From: Campylobacter avium LMG 24591
GTDB lineage: Bacteria > Campylobacterota > Campylobacteria > Campylobacterales > Campylobacteraceae
Length of the DNA stretch: 64,000 bases
Direction of reading: 5' to 3'
Assembly: GCF_002238335.1 (NCBI RefSeq)
Contig: NZ_CP022347.1
Span: forward strand, 1,364,001 to 1,428,000
Made by a program: the position numbers and the translations under genes. This document shows positions 49,348 through 58,978 of the stretch, piece by piece. A model generated the notes under the pieces. That model was not told where the DNA came from. It did not search any database and was given only the letters and a program-made list of their open reading frames with translations. Positions within the stretch are counted from its first letter, which is position 1. Each line of letters starts with the position of its first letter.

Positions 49348-51439
49348 TCACTCCCTCCAAAAACTCAAACCCTCCGCCTTAGCAAAGTCTATAAAGGCTT
49401 CGGCGATACCATCACTTTGGATAGTTTTGTATTTTTCACATCTCATCTCATACTCTTGCATTCTTGCTTGAAATTCCTCATTACTTTCATTCTTTTGCCT
49501 TAGTGGTTCATCGCCTTCTAAGTGTGGATTAAACAAATCGTGCTTTACAACTAAATGCTCGTGAGAATCTAAAAGCAAAGCATTTTCTAGCGTGTAGTAG
49601 ATTTTCTCGCCTGAATTATCCTTGCTAGGTAGCATTTGGGTAGCAAAAAATATATTGTAATCCTCTTTTTTAGGGCAAAGCTCCCCACCCTTGCCATCAT
49701 CACCGCCCCATTTTTGCAAAAATAAAACCGAAGTTTTCGTGCCTGTGTGAGGCTTAAAGACATTTTGATGTAGTCCAACAACAGCTAAGATTCTAGCTTT
49801 ATCAGCGATAAATTCTCTTATATATTTATCGCTTGAGTTATTAAACCTACCCTGTGGCAAAACTATAGCCATACGCCCACCGGGCTTTAACATATCAAGG
49901 TTGCGTTCGATAAAAAGAATATCCCTACCGACTTTATTTTGCACCTTGCCACTAGCATTTTTGCCAAGCTCATAGCGATTTAAGATTCTGCTTTCTTTTA
50001 TATCTCCTGCAAAGGGTGGATTTGCCATGAGTATATCAAAACTAAAGTCCCTATTTTCATTCTTTGTAGCACGCAATTTTTTAAGCCTTTTAAAGCCATC
50101 ATTATACACATCAATCCAACTCTCATCTTTGAGCCAATCCTCCCACCGCTCATAATCAATGGAATTAAGATACAGCACATTTGTATGCCCATCGCCTGCA
50201 ATTAAATTTAACATTTTAGACACTCTCACGCTCTTTTCATCAAAATCAATACCAAAAACCTTTTCTTTTACATAATCTTCACATTCTGGGATTTTCTTTT
50301 CTGCGGTAAAAAGATGGCTTGCTTCTATGCCCTTTTGCCTATAAATATTTTTCCACACATAAAAGCAAGTATGTATAGGAAAGCCACAGCTCCCGCTAGC
50401 AGTATCTATCATACTTTCATTTTCTTTTGGATTTAGCATCTTCACACACATATCTATCACATAGCGGGGTGTGAAATACTGACCCTTCTCGCCCTTAGCA
50501 GATTTATTTACCAAATACTCAAAGGCATCATCAATCACTTCTAGGTTGGAGTTAAAAAACTTAACCTTATAGAGTGAAGCTACACATGCGCTTAGATGCG
50601 AGGGGCTAAGGCGGATTTTCTCATCGGCACTAAATACACCTTCCCATTTCTCCTTTGCCTTAGTAAATAGCTTTTCGATTTTATTTTTAAGCTCTGAATC
50701 AGATTCTCCGTAGTTTTTAAACTCTAAATTCTTATCCTTATCTCTTGCTCCCTCTAGCTCATCATAAAGCTTTATAAATATAAGCTTAAAGCACTCTTCA
50801 AAAACATCAACCCCAGCATTTGCCAATACCTCATCTTCCATATCTTTAATAATATTTTTTAAACTTCGCTTTTGTGTTTTTAAAACATCTATTGCCATTA
50901 AATCATCAAAGGTAAATTTCTCTTGTAAGATATCTTTAAGGGTTTTATCGCTTGTAGGGATATCTGGGATTTCTTCAAAATAATTTGGATCCTTTCTATG
51001 AAAATAGCTTGTCTGTAAGCCATTACTCCACACTGCCATAGTCGCTCCTGTGGCGTTACAATAGCTCTTTAACTGCTCTTTGCCATCTTTTAACTTTGGC
51101 TTTTTAACTTCTATGATGATATACACAGCAGTGGTTTGGATTTTATTCATAATGACAATGTCTGCTCTTTTTTTCACGTCCAAAATGCACAGCGTATTCT
51201 ACTTGAATTCTATTTTTTGCATATCCATATTCATTAATGAGTTTATCAATGTAGAGTTAGCGCACTACCTCCTCTGGAGTAAGTTTTATATCTTTATCGC
51301 GAATAAGGCATGGGATATAATACACAAGCCCACCTTTAGAATCTTTAGTAATAATTTTAGATTCTAGCTTCTTGATAGCATTCTCATCAAACAAATTTAA
51401 ACTATAATCGCTATCTTTAAATATTTCTTGGAGTTTCAT
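49348..51439 (-). pseudogene. hsdM: Type I DNA methyltransferase HsdM with N-terminal nuclease-like domain, broken twice
   Basis: From the ATG at 51439 (AAGGA upstream) the frame reads MKLQEIFKDSDYSLN to KLTPEEVVR, then TAA (51257-51259), where relatives have Gln (VRQ). It continues in frame as LYIDKLINEYGYAKNRIQVEYAVHFGRE. A run of seven A (T7 at 51170-51176) must lose one base to join KRADIVIMNK. This N-terminal part is an HsdR_N-like PD-(D/E)xK fold (ADIVI, then IIIEVKKPK). The methylase part is complete: GEKGQYFTPRYVIDMCV, motif I DTASGSCGF and motif IV FDILMANPPFAGD. It modifies adenine with HsdS. With a stop and a frameshift it should be inactive, although a GTG at 51183 could restart the methylase domain. 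Confidence 0.9.
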
Positions 51440-51462
51440 ATCGTCCTTTTTAATCAAAATAT

Positions 51463-52041
51463 CTATGGATTAATGAGGGTAGAAGCCTCAAAAGGTGGCA
51501 AAATCAACAAAAGATTACGCAAATCAATGAAGGTAAGAGATTGCACAGAGCAAGGCTTAAGCCCAAAAATACTGCCGCTTGGGGTATCAACGACACTTAT
51601 ACACTCATTTGCATTAAGCACCATAGAGCGAATTTGCACTGCTGATGTTGATGTCGGGATAAAAGAAAATACACTCTCTCGCTCATCCTTATCTAAATCC
51701 TCCTTGCAAGATTTAAGCACAAAATTCCCGTTTTCATTAATAGCCATACACTTATCCTTATCATCTAAGCTTACAAACTGCACATAGCCTAAATTAAATG
51801 AAGCGAAAGGATCATTCTTAGACAAAATTTCAATTTGCTTTTCATCTGTAATTTCAAGCAAATCCCAATTAATTTGATTTCTATCAACAGTTAAAGCTAC
51901 TCCATTAAAAGCACTGCGAAGAGAAAATGAGGGTGTGAAATTTGGCAAATCTTGCGTATCAATAGCCTTTAGTTGCGATACGAAAAGGCTAAATCCCGTT
52001 ATCATACAAATCAATAAAATTTTAAAATTAAAATTCATCAT
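51463..52041 (-). CDS. cdtC: Cytolethal distending toxin subunit C
   Basis: A 192-aa subunit that with CdtA forms the cell-binding part of the tripartite toxin. Signal peptide is about residues 1-26 (FKILLICMITGFSLFVSQLKA). The mature part is a ricin-B-like lectin fold with typical CdtC segments: FSLRSAFNGVALTVDRNQINWDLLEI, SFNLGYVQFVSLDDKDKCMA and ECISVVDTPSGSIFGLKPC. GGAG precedes the ATG pair. It follows cdtB by ten bases, and its stop lies only 23 bases before the hsdM start. Confidence 0.93.
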   Translation of the reverse strand: MMNFNFKILLICMITGFSLFVSQLKAIDTQDLPNFTPSFSLRSAFNGVALTVDRNQINWDLLEITDEKQIEILSKNDPFASFNLGYVQFVSLDDKDKCMAINENGNFVLKSCKEDLDKDERESVFSFIPTSTSAVQIRSMVLNANECISVVDTPSGSIFGLKPCSVQSLTFIDLRNLLLILPPFEASTLINP

Positions 52042-52051
52042 AACTCCTTAA

Positions 52052-52912
52052 CTAAAACTTGCTAAAACGCACAGGAAAATGATCTGAGCTAAGATATGAG
52101 CGAACACTTGCTGCCATTAAAATCGCACTTATGCTTGGCAAAACAGCAGCAGCACCTTGTGGTTGGGTATTTCCAACAATAGCATAATCTAGTACTCTGT
52201 TTGAACCACTAGCACTAAAATGAGTGGCTGTGTTTGGAGATACGATGCGTATATTATTTGTTACGCGAGTATCAAGCCCGCTAAGCAAACTCGCTGGTTC
52301 TCTATTAAAATCACCTGCAATAAGCCAATTTATGTTTGGCATTCCAATAAAATTATCGTGTATGGCAGTTACCAACGCACTTGCGTCGCCACCGCCATTT
52401 GCTAATGCGTGAAGCGAGAAAAATACATCATTACCTATGCGTATGCCAAGTGCTGGGCGTGAAACATCTGTAGCAACCCTATCTTGTCGCACCACAAACA
52501 CCTCATCAGCCTGTCTATCGGATACAATAGCTAAATTCACGCGTCTTGCACCTACATCAATGGGTGCATAGTAGATAAACACAGCTCTAGGTCTTGATGA
52601 AGTGCCAAGCTCCCAAACAAATTCCTCCACCGGTGTGCCGCCGGGTTGCACAACCCTACCCGTTGGACGAGCCGAACGAGGAATACTTCCAGCTTCTTGT
52701 ACCATAAGAATATTAACCGCATTAATGCCTGTGATAAGCTGACGAATACTTACATTCCATTTGCTTTCAGTACTTGCTGATGAACCTTGCAAATTCCAAG
52801 TGCCTATTTTAAAATCCTCTATATTAGCAAATAAAGGACTTATTACAATCAAAAATATAATACCATAAAGACGCAAAGGCTTATAATATCGCTTCAAAAA
52901 TATATTAAACAT
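52052..52912 (-). CDS. cdtB: Cytolethal distending toxin subunit B (genotoxic nuclease)
   Basis: The active subunit: a DNase I-like, Mg-dependent nuclease that reaches the host nucleus and causes DNA breaks and G2 arrest. The protein is 286 aa. A basic N-terminus and signal peptide end near residue 29, then FKIGTWNLQGSS. Catalytic and metal residues are all present: Glu73 (VQEAG), His168 (SLHALANGG), Asp201 and Asn203 (AGDFNREP), and Asp277-His278 (SSDHFP). It is clearly divergent from the C. jejuni protein as I recall it, and its DNA is richer in GC than neighbouring genes, suggesting acquisition from elsewhere. GGAGAAAGCT precedes the ATG. Confidence 0.96.
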   Translation of the reverse strand: MFNIFLKRYYKPLRLYGIIFLIVISPLFANIEDFKIGTWNLQGSSASTESKWNVSIRQLITGINAVNILMVQEAGSIPRSARPTGRVVQPGGTPVEEFVWELGTSSRPRAVFIYYAPIDVGARRVNLAIVSDRQADEVFVVRQDRVATDVSRPALGIRIGNDVFFSLHALANGGGDASALVTAIHDNFIGMPNINWLIAGDFNREPASLLSGLDTRVTNNIRIVSPNTATHFSASGSNRVLDYAIVGNTQPQGAAAVLPSISAILMAASVRSYLSSDHFPVRFSKF

Positions 52913-52921
52913 AGCTTTCTC

Positions 52922-53680
52922 CTAATTTATAAAAAAAATAGGTGTAGTTCTTATAAGAGGTGCGGTGATATACCACTGCTGTTCGATGTTTGCATCAGCT
53001 TTTAATGCCTTACCTGCACTAGCACAAGGCATTAAAAAGATACTAAGTGCTCTAGTTTGCCTAATGAGCGGTGTTTGTAAGCAGGTATTGCTAGCCTCAT
53101 TTTGAATTTGAGTGGCGCGATTAGCAAAGGTATTTAGATTCCAAATTTGTGCGGGATTATTGCTATCACAAGGCATATGAATAACGCCGTTTTTATAAGC
53201 GCTTAGACAAGTATTAGTCTGTAAATTCACAAAACTTACTTTACCATTTGCCCTACTTAGAATTTTCCATTGACGGGCATTGCCTAAATTTAAACTATCG
53301 CGTGGAGCATAACCCCAAACCCAATTCCCAACATTAGTAGCCCAAACTGTTAAAACCCCTCCTCCTGCACTCATAAGCGTTACGGAATCTGATGTATCAA
53401 GTCTTTGTATTTGATTAATGCTATTTGAATCTTTAGACGCAGTTGAGGCAAGAAAATCTCTAATAAGTTTTTTAGACACAGCCGCACCGCTTACAAGCTT
53501 GACATCACTGGAATTGTCATTGTAATTCTTAATAGGCAAAGTAGGCTTATCGCCTATGCCAAACTCTATCTTGCTTACATTAGCGTTTGTGTTAGACTGT
53601 GTATGCGAAGTTTTGTGCTTTGAACAAGCTGTAAGTGTGCTTATAAGCATAAGCACTAAGATATAATGATAAAAACGCAT
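52922..53680 (-). CDS. cdtA: Cytolethal distending toxin subunit A
   Basis: A 252-aa lipoprotein: lipobox STLTAC with Cys19, a disordered Lys/Ser/Asn linker, then a ricin-B-type lectin domain. Typical CdtA segments are VTLMSAGGGVLTVWA, NWVWGYAPRD, LGNARQWKIL and NPAQIWNLN, with QQW near the end. It works with CdtC to bind host cells and deliver CdtB. It is first gene of cdtABC, nine bases before cdtB. An AAGGA lies upstream of the ATG, in an AT-rich stretch that probably holds the promoter. Confidence 0.93.
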   Translation of the reverse strand: MRFYHYILVLMLISTLTACSKHKTSHTQSNTNANVSKIEFGIGDKPTLPIKNYNDNSSDVKLVSGAAVSKKLIRDFLASTASKDSNSINQIQRLDTSDSVTLMSAGGGVLTVWATNVGNWVWGYAPRDSLNLGNARQWKILSRANGKVSFVNLQTNTCLSAYKNGVIHMPCDSNNPAQIWNLNTFANRATQIQNEASNTCLQTPLIRQTRALSIFLMPCASAGKALKADANIEQQWYITAPLIRTTPIFFIN

Positions 53681-53779
53681 AAATAATCCTTTAAATCGGA
53701 AGTTTTATAAATTTTAACATAAGTTTTTTTATGATATATGTATTATCGTGTTTTTTTTGTTTTAGAAGAAAGCTTATTG

Positions 53780-53926
53780 CTAGGCAAGAATGAGATCTTG
53801 GGATTCTTTATCTATATTTGTTTGTAAATCTTTAATCTTACTTTTATTTTCTTCTATGATTTTTTGCTTAGATTCTATATTTTCTACGATTTGTTGTTAA
53901 ATCTCAAGTGGCGGCAGGAGTATTAA
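53780..53926 (-). pseudogene. C-terminal remnant of an HsdS-like specificity subunit
   Basis: The minus strand reads LILLPPLEI, a TAA (53897-53899), then QQIVENIESKQKIIEENKSKIKDL to a stop at 53780-53782. This is the typical C-terminal coiled coil of type I specificity subunits (LPLPPLEIQ.QIV.KI). There is no recognition domain upstream. It lies between cdtA and the large restriction enzyme, and shows that more than one hsdS-type gene has existed here. Confidence 0.65.
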
Positions 53927-53932
53927 ATTACT

Positions 53933-54037
53933 TCACGCCATAATCAAGATTCTCACCAGCTGCTTATGAAAACTCGCCTTACATTCTTTTTAGCAAATAT
54001 TTTTTGCTTTTCTCTAAATACGTTGCACAATCGCCCC
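53933..54037 (-). pseudogene. Degenerate duplicate of the 3' end of the Mrr-like nuclease gene
   Basis: About 105 bases closely matching 59041-59145 (shared stretches such as AAGATTCTCA and TTACATTCTTTTTAGCAAAT), with small insertions that break the frame. The two copies are direct repeats flanking the large restriction enzyme and the zinc-cluster gene. Confidence 0.75.
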
Positions 54038-54133
54038 AAGAATGTATAAATGGTAGGATAAGTCGTTTTATTTTCATAGTAACAAAATTCTTTTTTGTGG
54101 TATTCCTAGCAATGTTTTTATGTCTTGTTATTT

Positions 54134-57100
54134 TCACTCCCATAAGCTTTTAAGTAAAGCGATGTAGTGGGGCTGTTTGTCATTCAAGACTTTAAAAGAT
54201 TCTAGCATGGCACAAAACTCCTCTTTACTTAGTCCATAGAGCTTAGCGATATGTATATCAAGCTTTGCCCTCAAGGTGTCATAGGCTTTTTGTGTGCTTG
54301 GAATCTGCCCTTTATCTATACCAAACTCTTTTTGCAAATCCTCAAAATCCCCCGCTTTGTCGTGATAGAGCTGTAGTATCAAGGCATTTTTATAGATATA
54401 GGCATAGTCTTGCTTAGATTCTAATTCTTCATCGCTTGGCTGTGGCAGAGGGATTCGCTCTAGGTAAGTCTTACTCACATTGATTTGCACCATACCTCTA
54501 GCGATATAATCCACCACTAAAGAGTTGAAAATCCCTAAAGCAAATAAAAGTCTTTTGTGGCTCACACTCTGTATAGCAATAGCGCCATGAGAATCTATAA
54601 TGCATCGTTTAGGGATATTTGCAAACATGCTATGTCCAAATCCTACATTTTTTGGTAAAAGTGAAAATATCAAAGTGCGTTCATTAGTATCACTAGCTAT
54701 ACCTCTAAAGCCCAGTCTAAAAAACTCCCTATCATAGCGGATAATAGAATCTTCTAGCTCTTCTTTTGTCATTTTAGATTCTTTGCCCTCTAGCATAGAT
54801 TCTAATAGTCTCTCGTATTCCTTGCTATTTAGTCCCAAGTCTTGCTTTAAGCGGTGGATTTCCTTGCTTCTTAGTCGCTTATCAAAGCTTGTAGAATCTA
54901 AAAAGTAGGTAGGTTCGCTAAACTCTGCGTTAAACTGATGTATCATCTTACCTTCATAAAGAGGCAAAAGATCATCGGAAAAAGATTCTATAAATAAATC
55001 TTTATCCGCTGTCATATGCAATTCGTTACGAAAATCTAGCCATTCTAGGCTAAGCGGCTTAAAACTAGCATAGCATTTGGCTAGAATTTCTAAGTCTTTT
55101 TTATCACGCACTTCTTGCAAGGCAAGCTGACTAGGGCTTAGGGTAGCTATCTCTTCAAGGCTAGTTTCTATGATATTGTTTGTGTCATACACAGAATCTA
55201 TGTTTGTTTTATAAAACATTGTTTTGATTTTATGTGTGGAATCTGCTTGTGTGTTTTGCACCTGCATAAGGGCAAATTTGTAGCGTGAATCTATATCAAA
55301 AATTTTCTCACGATTTTCAAAACTATAAAAAAAGTTGAGCCTTTTGTTTTCTAAGATTTCTTTACGCAGGGACAAGCTACCCTCTTCTAGCATTAGCGCA
55401 CTTGGGAGGACATAGTTTAATGTGGCATTTTTGGCTAGTAAATGTAAGTTCTTTTCAACAAAGAATCGAAAGAGATTGCCATCACCGCTGCCACTATTTA
55501 GCGGGTAGCTCTCTTTGTAGTAGTCATTGACACTTTGTATAAAGGTTTTTTCTCTCTCGTATTGTGCTTTGATATAGGGCTTGTCAAGGAGATTTGTTTT
55601 GATTTCCTCTTTTTTGGAATTACTTAGTGTGCGGTAGTTGCTTATAAACTGCGGGAAAAAATCAGAATCGCTAAATTTCGTTTTATCCCACGGCGGATTG
55701 CCTATGATAATGTCAAAGCCTATAAAAACACCATCGCTTACTATCTCTGGAAATTCTATTTCGTAGTTAAAAAAGCGATATGTTTTAGCATAGGATTCTA
55801 TAAGATCTTTTGCTTTTTTATCTTGTTCTAGGCTCTCCAAACCTGCTTGTTGCAAGGCTAGGAGGGATTGTCTTTCTTGTGGGTCTTTTATAAAATGTTT
55901 AGCATTTTGGTAATTTAAATATAGATTGAGTTTGGTTAGTGTGGGTAGAATCTCATCTTGATAAAGTCTTTTACTTTCTTTTATATCTATTTCTGTGCTA
56001 TCTTTTATAGAATCTAGCTTGTAGAAAACTTCTTGTAGAGCATTAAATTTTGAATCTAAATCCTGCAAGAAAAGACCTTTGCTTTTTGCCAAAGTGTTTT
56101 GCTTAAAGTCTGCAATGCTTGTGCCAATTAGGGCATTACCACATTTGATATGATGCTCTAGGAAACTTAGAGGCGTGCCAAAGATAAAGCTATCTATCCA
56201 CAAAGAAAGCTTACTAAGCTCTATGCTAAAGGGATTGACATCGACCCCAAAAATCACGCGTTTAAGCAAGAGCCTTTTTATAATATCACTCTCATCGATT
56301 TGGTAATCTTTAATATACTCTGTGATATTTTGTGTGATGTTGTCTTTTTCCCTCTCATATAAGGTTTTGAAACTTGGGAAAGAATCAAAGCTTTCTAAGA
56401 CTATTTTGGTAATAGCATTGAGACTTTCTATGAGGAAATGCCCACTGCCACAGGCATTATCTAGGATTTTAAAGCGTAAGATATTCTTATCATTGAGTGT
56501 AGTTTTGATGGACTCTTGTAGTGCTTCTTGGCACAGGAATTTTGTGATAGATTCTGGTGTGTAAAAGCTTGCGGTGCTTTTGCGTGAATTACTTGTATTT
56601 TTGAGATAGATTTGTCCTTTTTTGTAGTTTTGGATTCTATGTATGGTATGAGTTTTTGCGATTTTTTCATAATCATAGCTATCGAAATAGCCCTCTATGA
56701 TGTCTTGGGATTTTGCTTTGCCCTTTGCCTTACCTCGTATTTTGGGCGCATAGACTAGGTAGAAAATATCCTCATCTGCCTTGTCAAAAAAGTAAGAGAG
56801 TAGCCCTTCATAAATCGTGCCTAGATGTGCTACGCTTAGTGTGCGATAGTCTCTTTTGTATGTGTTTAGAGAATCTGTGTAGTAGAAAAGTGTTTCTAAA
56901 ATCTCTATTAAATCCGTATCACTAAAAATCTTTGGTGTAGCTAAAAGAGCTGTCTTAGTGCTATCAAATAATCCGCCATTAAAGAGCGGCATATCATAGT
57001 TTGGGTTTCCCTCATTGTAGATTCTAAAAATTTCTTCTAGTCTTGCTATGCCTATGTAGCTTTTGTGTTTTGGGCTAACTCCTGACTGCTTTACCTCGTC

Positions 57101-58111
57101 ATATTTTATCTCATTAAGGAGGGCATAGAGGCTTATGCGTTGCTTAAAACAAGAGTGTTTTTCTAACACGTCATCGAATTTATCTTCAAAATAGGCGATA
57201 AAAAGGAGGCGAAAGATGAAATACAAGGCATTTTCATAGACTTGCTCAAGGCTAGATTCTGCATTAGCCGCATAGATACAAGCACCAATTTTCTCAAAGA
57301 GTGAATCTCTGCCATTGATACCATAGATAAGAGATTGCAAATCGTCTTCTATGTTGGTTTTGGACTGGGCGTTTTTCTCTAAGATGTGGGATATGGTGCT
57401 TGTGTCTTTAGAATCTTGCGTGAAATTCTTTGCGTGGAAAATATGGTAGAAGTAGTTGAAGGCTTGTAGCTGGGATAAAATGTGGCTTTTTGACTCTGCT
57501 TGGCGGCTAGATTCTAAAGTGCTTTCATCGTGAGGATTATCCATTGCTAAAATTGCCTCTAAATCTATCTCATAAAAGATTTTGGTGGCACTTAGCTTAG
57601 AATTATCATAAAAACGCCAAATGCGTCCATTGGTCAAGATTCCATAATCTTTTTTGAGATTTGAGAGATAGCGTAAAATCTGAAAGTGTGGATTGTCTTT
57701 GATTTTTTTATTATCTATTTCTACTTTGTAGGCTTTAGATTCTGCGATGACACTAAAATGCTCGTTATTTGCCGTGCGTTGCTCTTTTGGGATTTGCAAA
57801 TAGGTATTTTTAGAATCTTGATTTGTGAAAAGCAAAAAATCTGGCTTTTCTAGCTTACCTTGAATGATTTTCTCCTCTTGTCTTATAAAGCTCCAACCTA
57901 GAATCTCTAATACTTCGCTAATAAAATCATCTTCAAACTGGTGTTCATTTTGGCTTATAAATTTTTCTTTATTATATATAGCTTTTATGGAATCTAGAGC
58001 TTTTTTAGCTTGGTCTTTATTGCCCTCAAAGTCATAAATTTGTGGGAAATCAACTTCTAATGTGTAGCTGGTGAAAAGATTATTGCTTAAAAAGTGAAAA
58101 GCGTGTGGCAT
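54134..58111 (-). CDS. Single-chain restriction endonuclease-methyltransferase (type IIG-like)
   Basis: A 1325-aa enzyme combining cleavage, methylation and recognition in one chain. The N-terminal nuclease domain has PD-(D/E)xK residues Pro90-Asp91 (KPDFLLF) and Glu124-Ser-Lys126 (IAESKAY). A helical connector leads to FYTPES (516-521), methylase motif I DNACGSGHF (551-559) and motif IV IIGNPPWDK (803-810), the NPPW form of adenine-N6 enzymes. The last 450 residues would be the target-recognition domain (NVSKTYLERIPLPQPS). The frame is intact and of full length. Eco57I-like and some stand-alone type I-like fused enzymes share this plan. It lies between cdtABC and a zinc-cluster gene, flanked by short direct repeats. 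Confidence 0.88.
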   Translation of the reverse strand: MPHAFHFLSNNLFTSYTLEVDFPQIYDFEGNKDQAKKALDSIKAIYNKEKFISQNEHQFEDDFISEVLEILGWSFIRQEEKIIQGKLEKPDFLLFTNQDSKNTYLQIPKEQRTANNEHFSVIAESKAYKVEIDNKKIKDNPHFQILRYLSNLKKDYGILTNGRIWRFYDNSKLSATKIFYEIDLEAILAMDNPHDESTLESSRQAESKSHILSQLQAFNYFYHIFHAKNFTQDSKDTSTISHILEKNAQSKTNIEDDLQSLIYGINGRDSLFEKIGACIYAANAESSLEQVYENALYFIFRLLFIAYFEDKFDDVLEKHSCFKQRISLYALLNEIKYDEVKQSGVSPKHKSYIGIARLEEIFRIYNEGNPNYDMPLFNGGLFDSTKTALLATPKIFSDTDLIEILETLFYYTDSLNTYKRDYRTLSVAHLGTIYEGLLSYFFDKADEDIFYLVYAPKIRGKAKGKAKSQDIIEGYFDSYDYEKIAKTHTIHRIQNYKKGQIYLKNTSNSRKSTASFYTPESITKFLCQEALQESIKTTLNDKNILRFKILDNACGSGHFLIESLNAITKIVLESFDSFPSFKTLYEREKDNITQNITEYIKDYQIDESDIIKRLLLKRVIFGVDVNPFSIELSKLSLWIDSFIFGTPLSFLEHHIKCGNALIGTSIADFKQNTLAKSKGLFLQDLDSKFNALQEVFYKLDSIKDSTEIDIKESKRLYQDEILPTLTKLNLYLNYQNAKHFIKDPQERQSLLALQQAGLESLEQDKKAKDLIESYAKTYRFFNYEIEFPEIVSDGVFIGFDIIIGNPPWDKTKFSDSDFFPQFISNYRTLSNSKKEEIKTNLLDKPYIKAQYEREKTFIQSVNDYYKESYPLNSGSGDGNLFRFFVEKNLHLLAKNATLNYVLPSALMLEEGSLSLRKEILENKRLNFFYSFENREKIFDIDSRYKFALMQVQNTQADSTHKIKTMFYKTNIDSVYDTNNIIETSLEEIATLSPSQLALQEVRDKKDLEILAKCYASFKPLSLEWLDFRNELHMTADKDLFIESFSDDLLPLYEGKMIHQFNAEFSEPTYFLDSTSFDKRLRSKEIHRLKQDLGLNSKEYERLLESMLEGKESKMTKEELEDSIIRYDREFFRLGFRGIASDTNERTLIFSLLPKNVGFGHSMFANIPKRCIIDSHGAIAIQSVSHKRLLFALGIFNSLVVDYIARGMVQINVSKTYLERIPLPQPSDEELESKQDYAYIYKNALILQLYHDKAGDFEDLQKEFGIDKGQIPSTQKAYDTLRAKLDIHIAKLYGLSKEEFCAMLESFKVLNDKQPHYIALLKSLWE

Positions 58112-58148
58112 TGGGATTCCTTAGAGCGTTAAAATATCTGATAGTATT

Positions 58149-58895
58149 TTAACATTTTTGATATTTTATGCTAATTGATTTATCGTCGTATTTTTGCCCT
58201 AAAAGTAGCTCTATCTTTAAAAACTCAGAAATATTTTTAATAGTCCCTATAGCTACAAAATTATACTCTGTATCTGTTTCTATGTCTTTTGGTATAAAAT
58301 GTTTGGGGATATAAATATTGAACTTTTGTTTATTTTTGGCAAAAATTTTCAAGAAAGCATAGTGTTTTTTATCTTGAATTATCTCCTCAACACTTAGCTT
58401 AACTTTTCCGTAGAAAACACAAATACAAGCCAAATCTTTTTCGTTGATAGCTATATTAAAGCTTTTTCTTTTTATCGCTTGTATTTCCTTTGTTTCTTGT
58501 GATTTTTGTGTTTTTATGAGCATTGGATTATGCTCTACATTATTGCTTGAGGTATTTTCATTTCTTGTGTGTTGTGCTACGCAAAGATAGCGCATCATAG
58601 AATTAAGCTTATTTTCTATTTGCTCACTAGTTAGATTTGTAAAACATTTGATTATTGTTTTATTAGAAGCTACATTGTAGTTATGGGGGCAGCCTTGAGT
58701 GTGTGTGGAATTTTGTTTTGTGCGCAAATGGGGAGTCTTATTTGTGTTATTTACAAATGATAGTTCAGCCCTATGACAATCTGGACAAAACATTTCATTT
58801 TGATAGTATAAGTAGTTGTTATTTATATCCATAATACTTACTATGCGATTTTCACGCCTAAAGAAAAACTCATCATATTTTAAGTCTCTACTCAT
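58149..58895 (-). CDS. Hypothetical protein with CoiA-like zinc cluster
   Basis: A 248-aa soluble protein. Near the N-terminus Cys37-x2-Cys40, His56, His65, Cys69 and His71 (FCPDCHRAELSF, then THTQGCPHNY) resemble the zinc-finger start of CoiA-type proteins, which act on DNA. The rest has a basic helical middle and a C-terminal beta-rich part (IPKHFIPKDIETDTEYNFVAIG). I do not recognise the function. It ends 37 bases upstream of the start of the large restriction enzyme on the same strand, so it may be part of that module. Confidence 0.65.
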   Translation of the reverse strand: MSRDLKYDEFFFRRENRIVSIMDINNNYLYYQNEMFCPDCHRAELSFVNNTNKTPHLRTKQNSTHTQGCPHNYNVASNKTIIKCFTNLTSEQIENKLNSMMRYLCVAQHTRNENTSSNNVEHNPMLIKTQKSQETKEIQAIKRKSFNIAINEKDLACICVFYGKVKLSVEEIIQDKKHYAFLKIFAKNKQKFNIYIPKHFIPKDIETDTEYNFVAIGTIKNISEFLKIELLLGQKYDDKSISIKYQKC

Positions 58896-58978
58896 TTATT
58901 ATTTCCTCATCGTAGCTTTAGTATTTATTTTAAAGCGTATGGTAGCTGAAAGTCCTAAATCATTAAGAAATGATATTC

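Noticed and set aside
46509..53926. Recoded stop codons (for example selenocysteine or pyrrolysine) in the island genes
   Set aside because: The stops are TAA and TAG at positions where relatives have ordinary residues, and they are accompanied by frameshifts; simple decay explains them.
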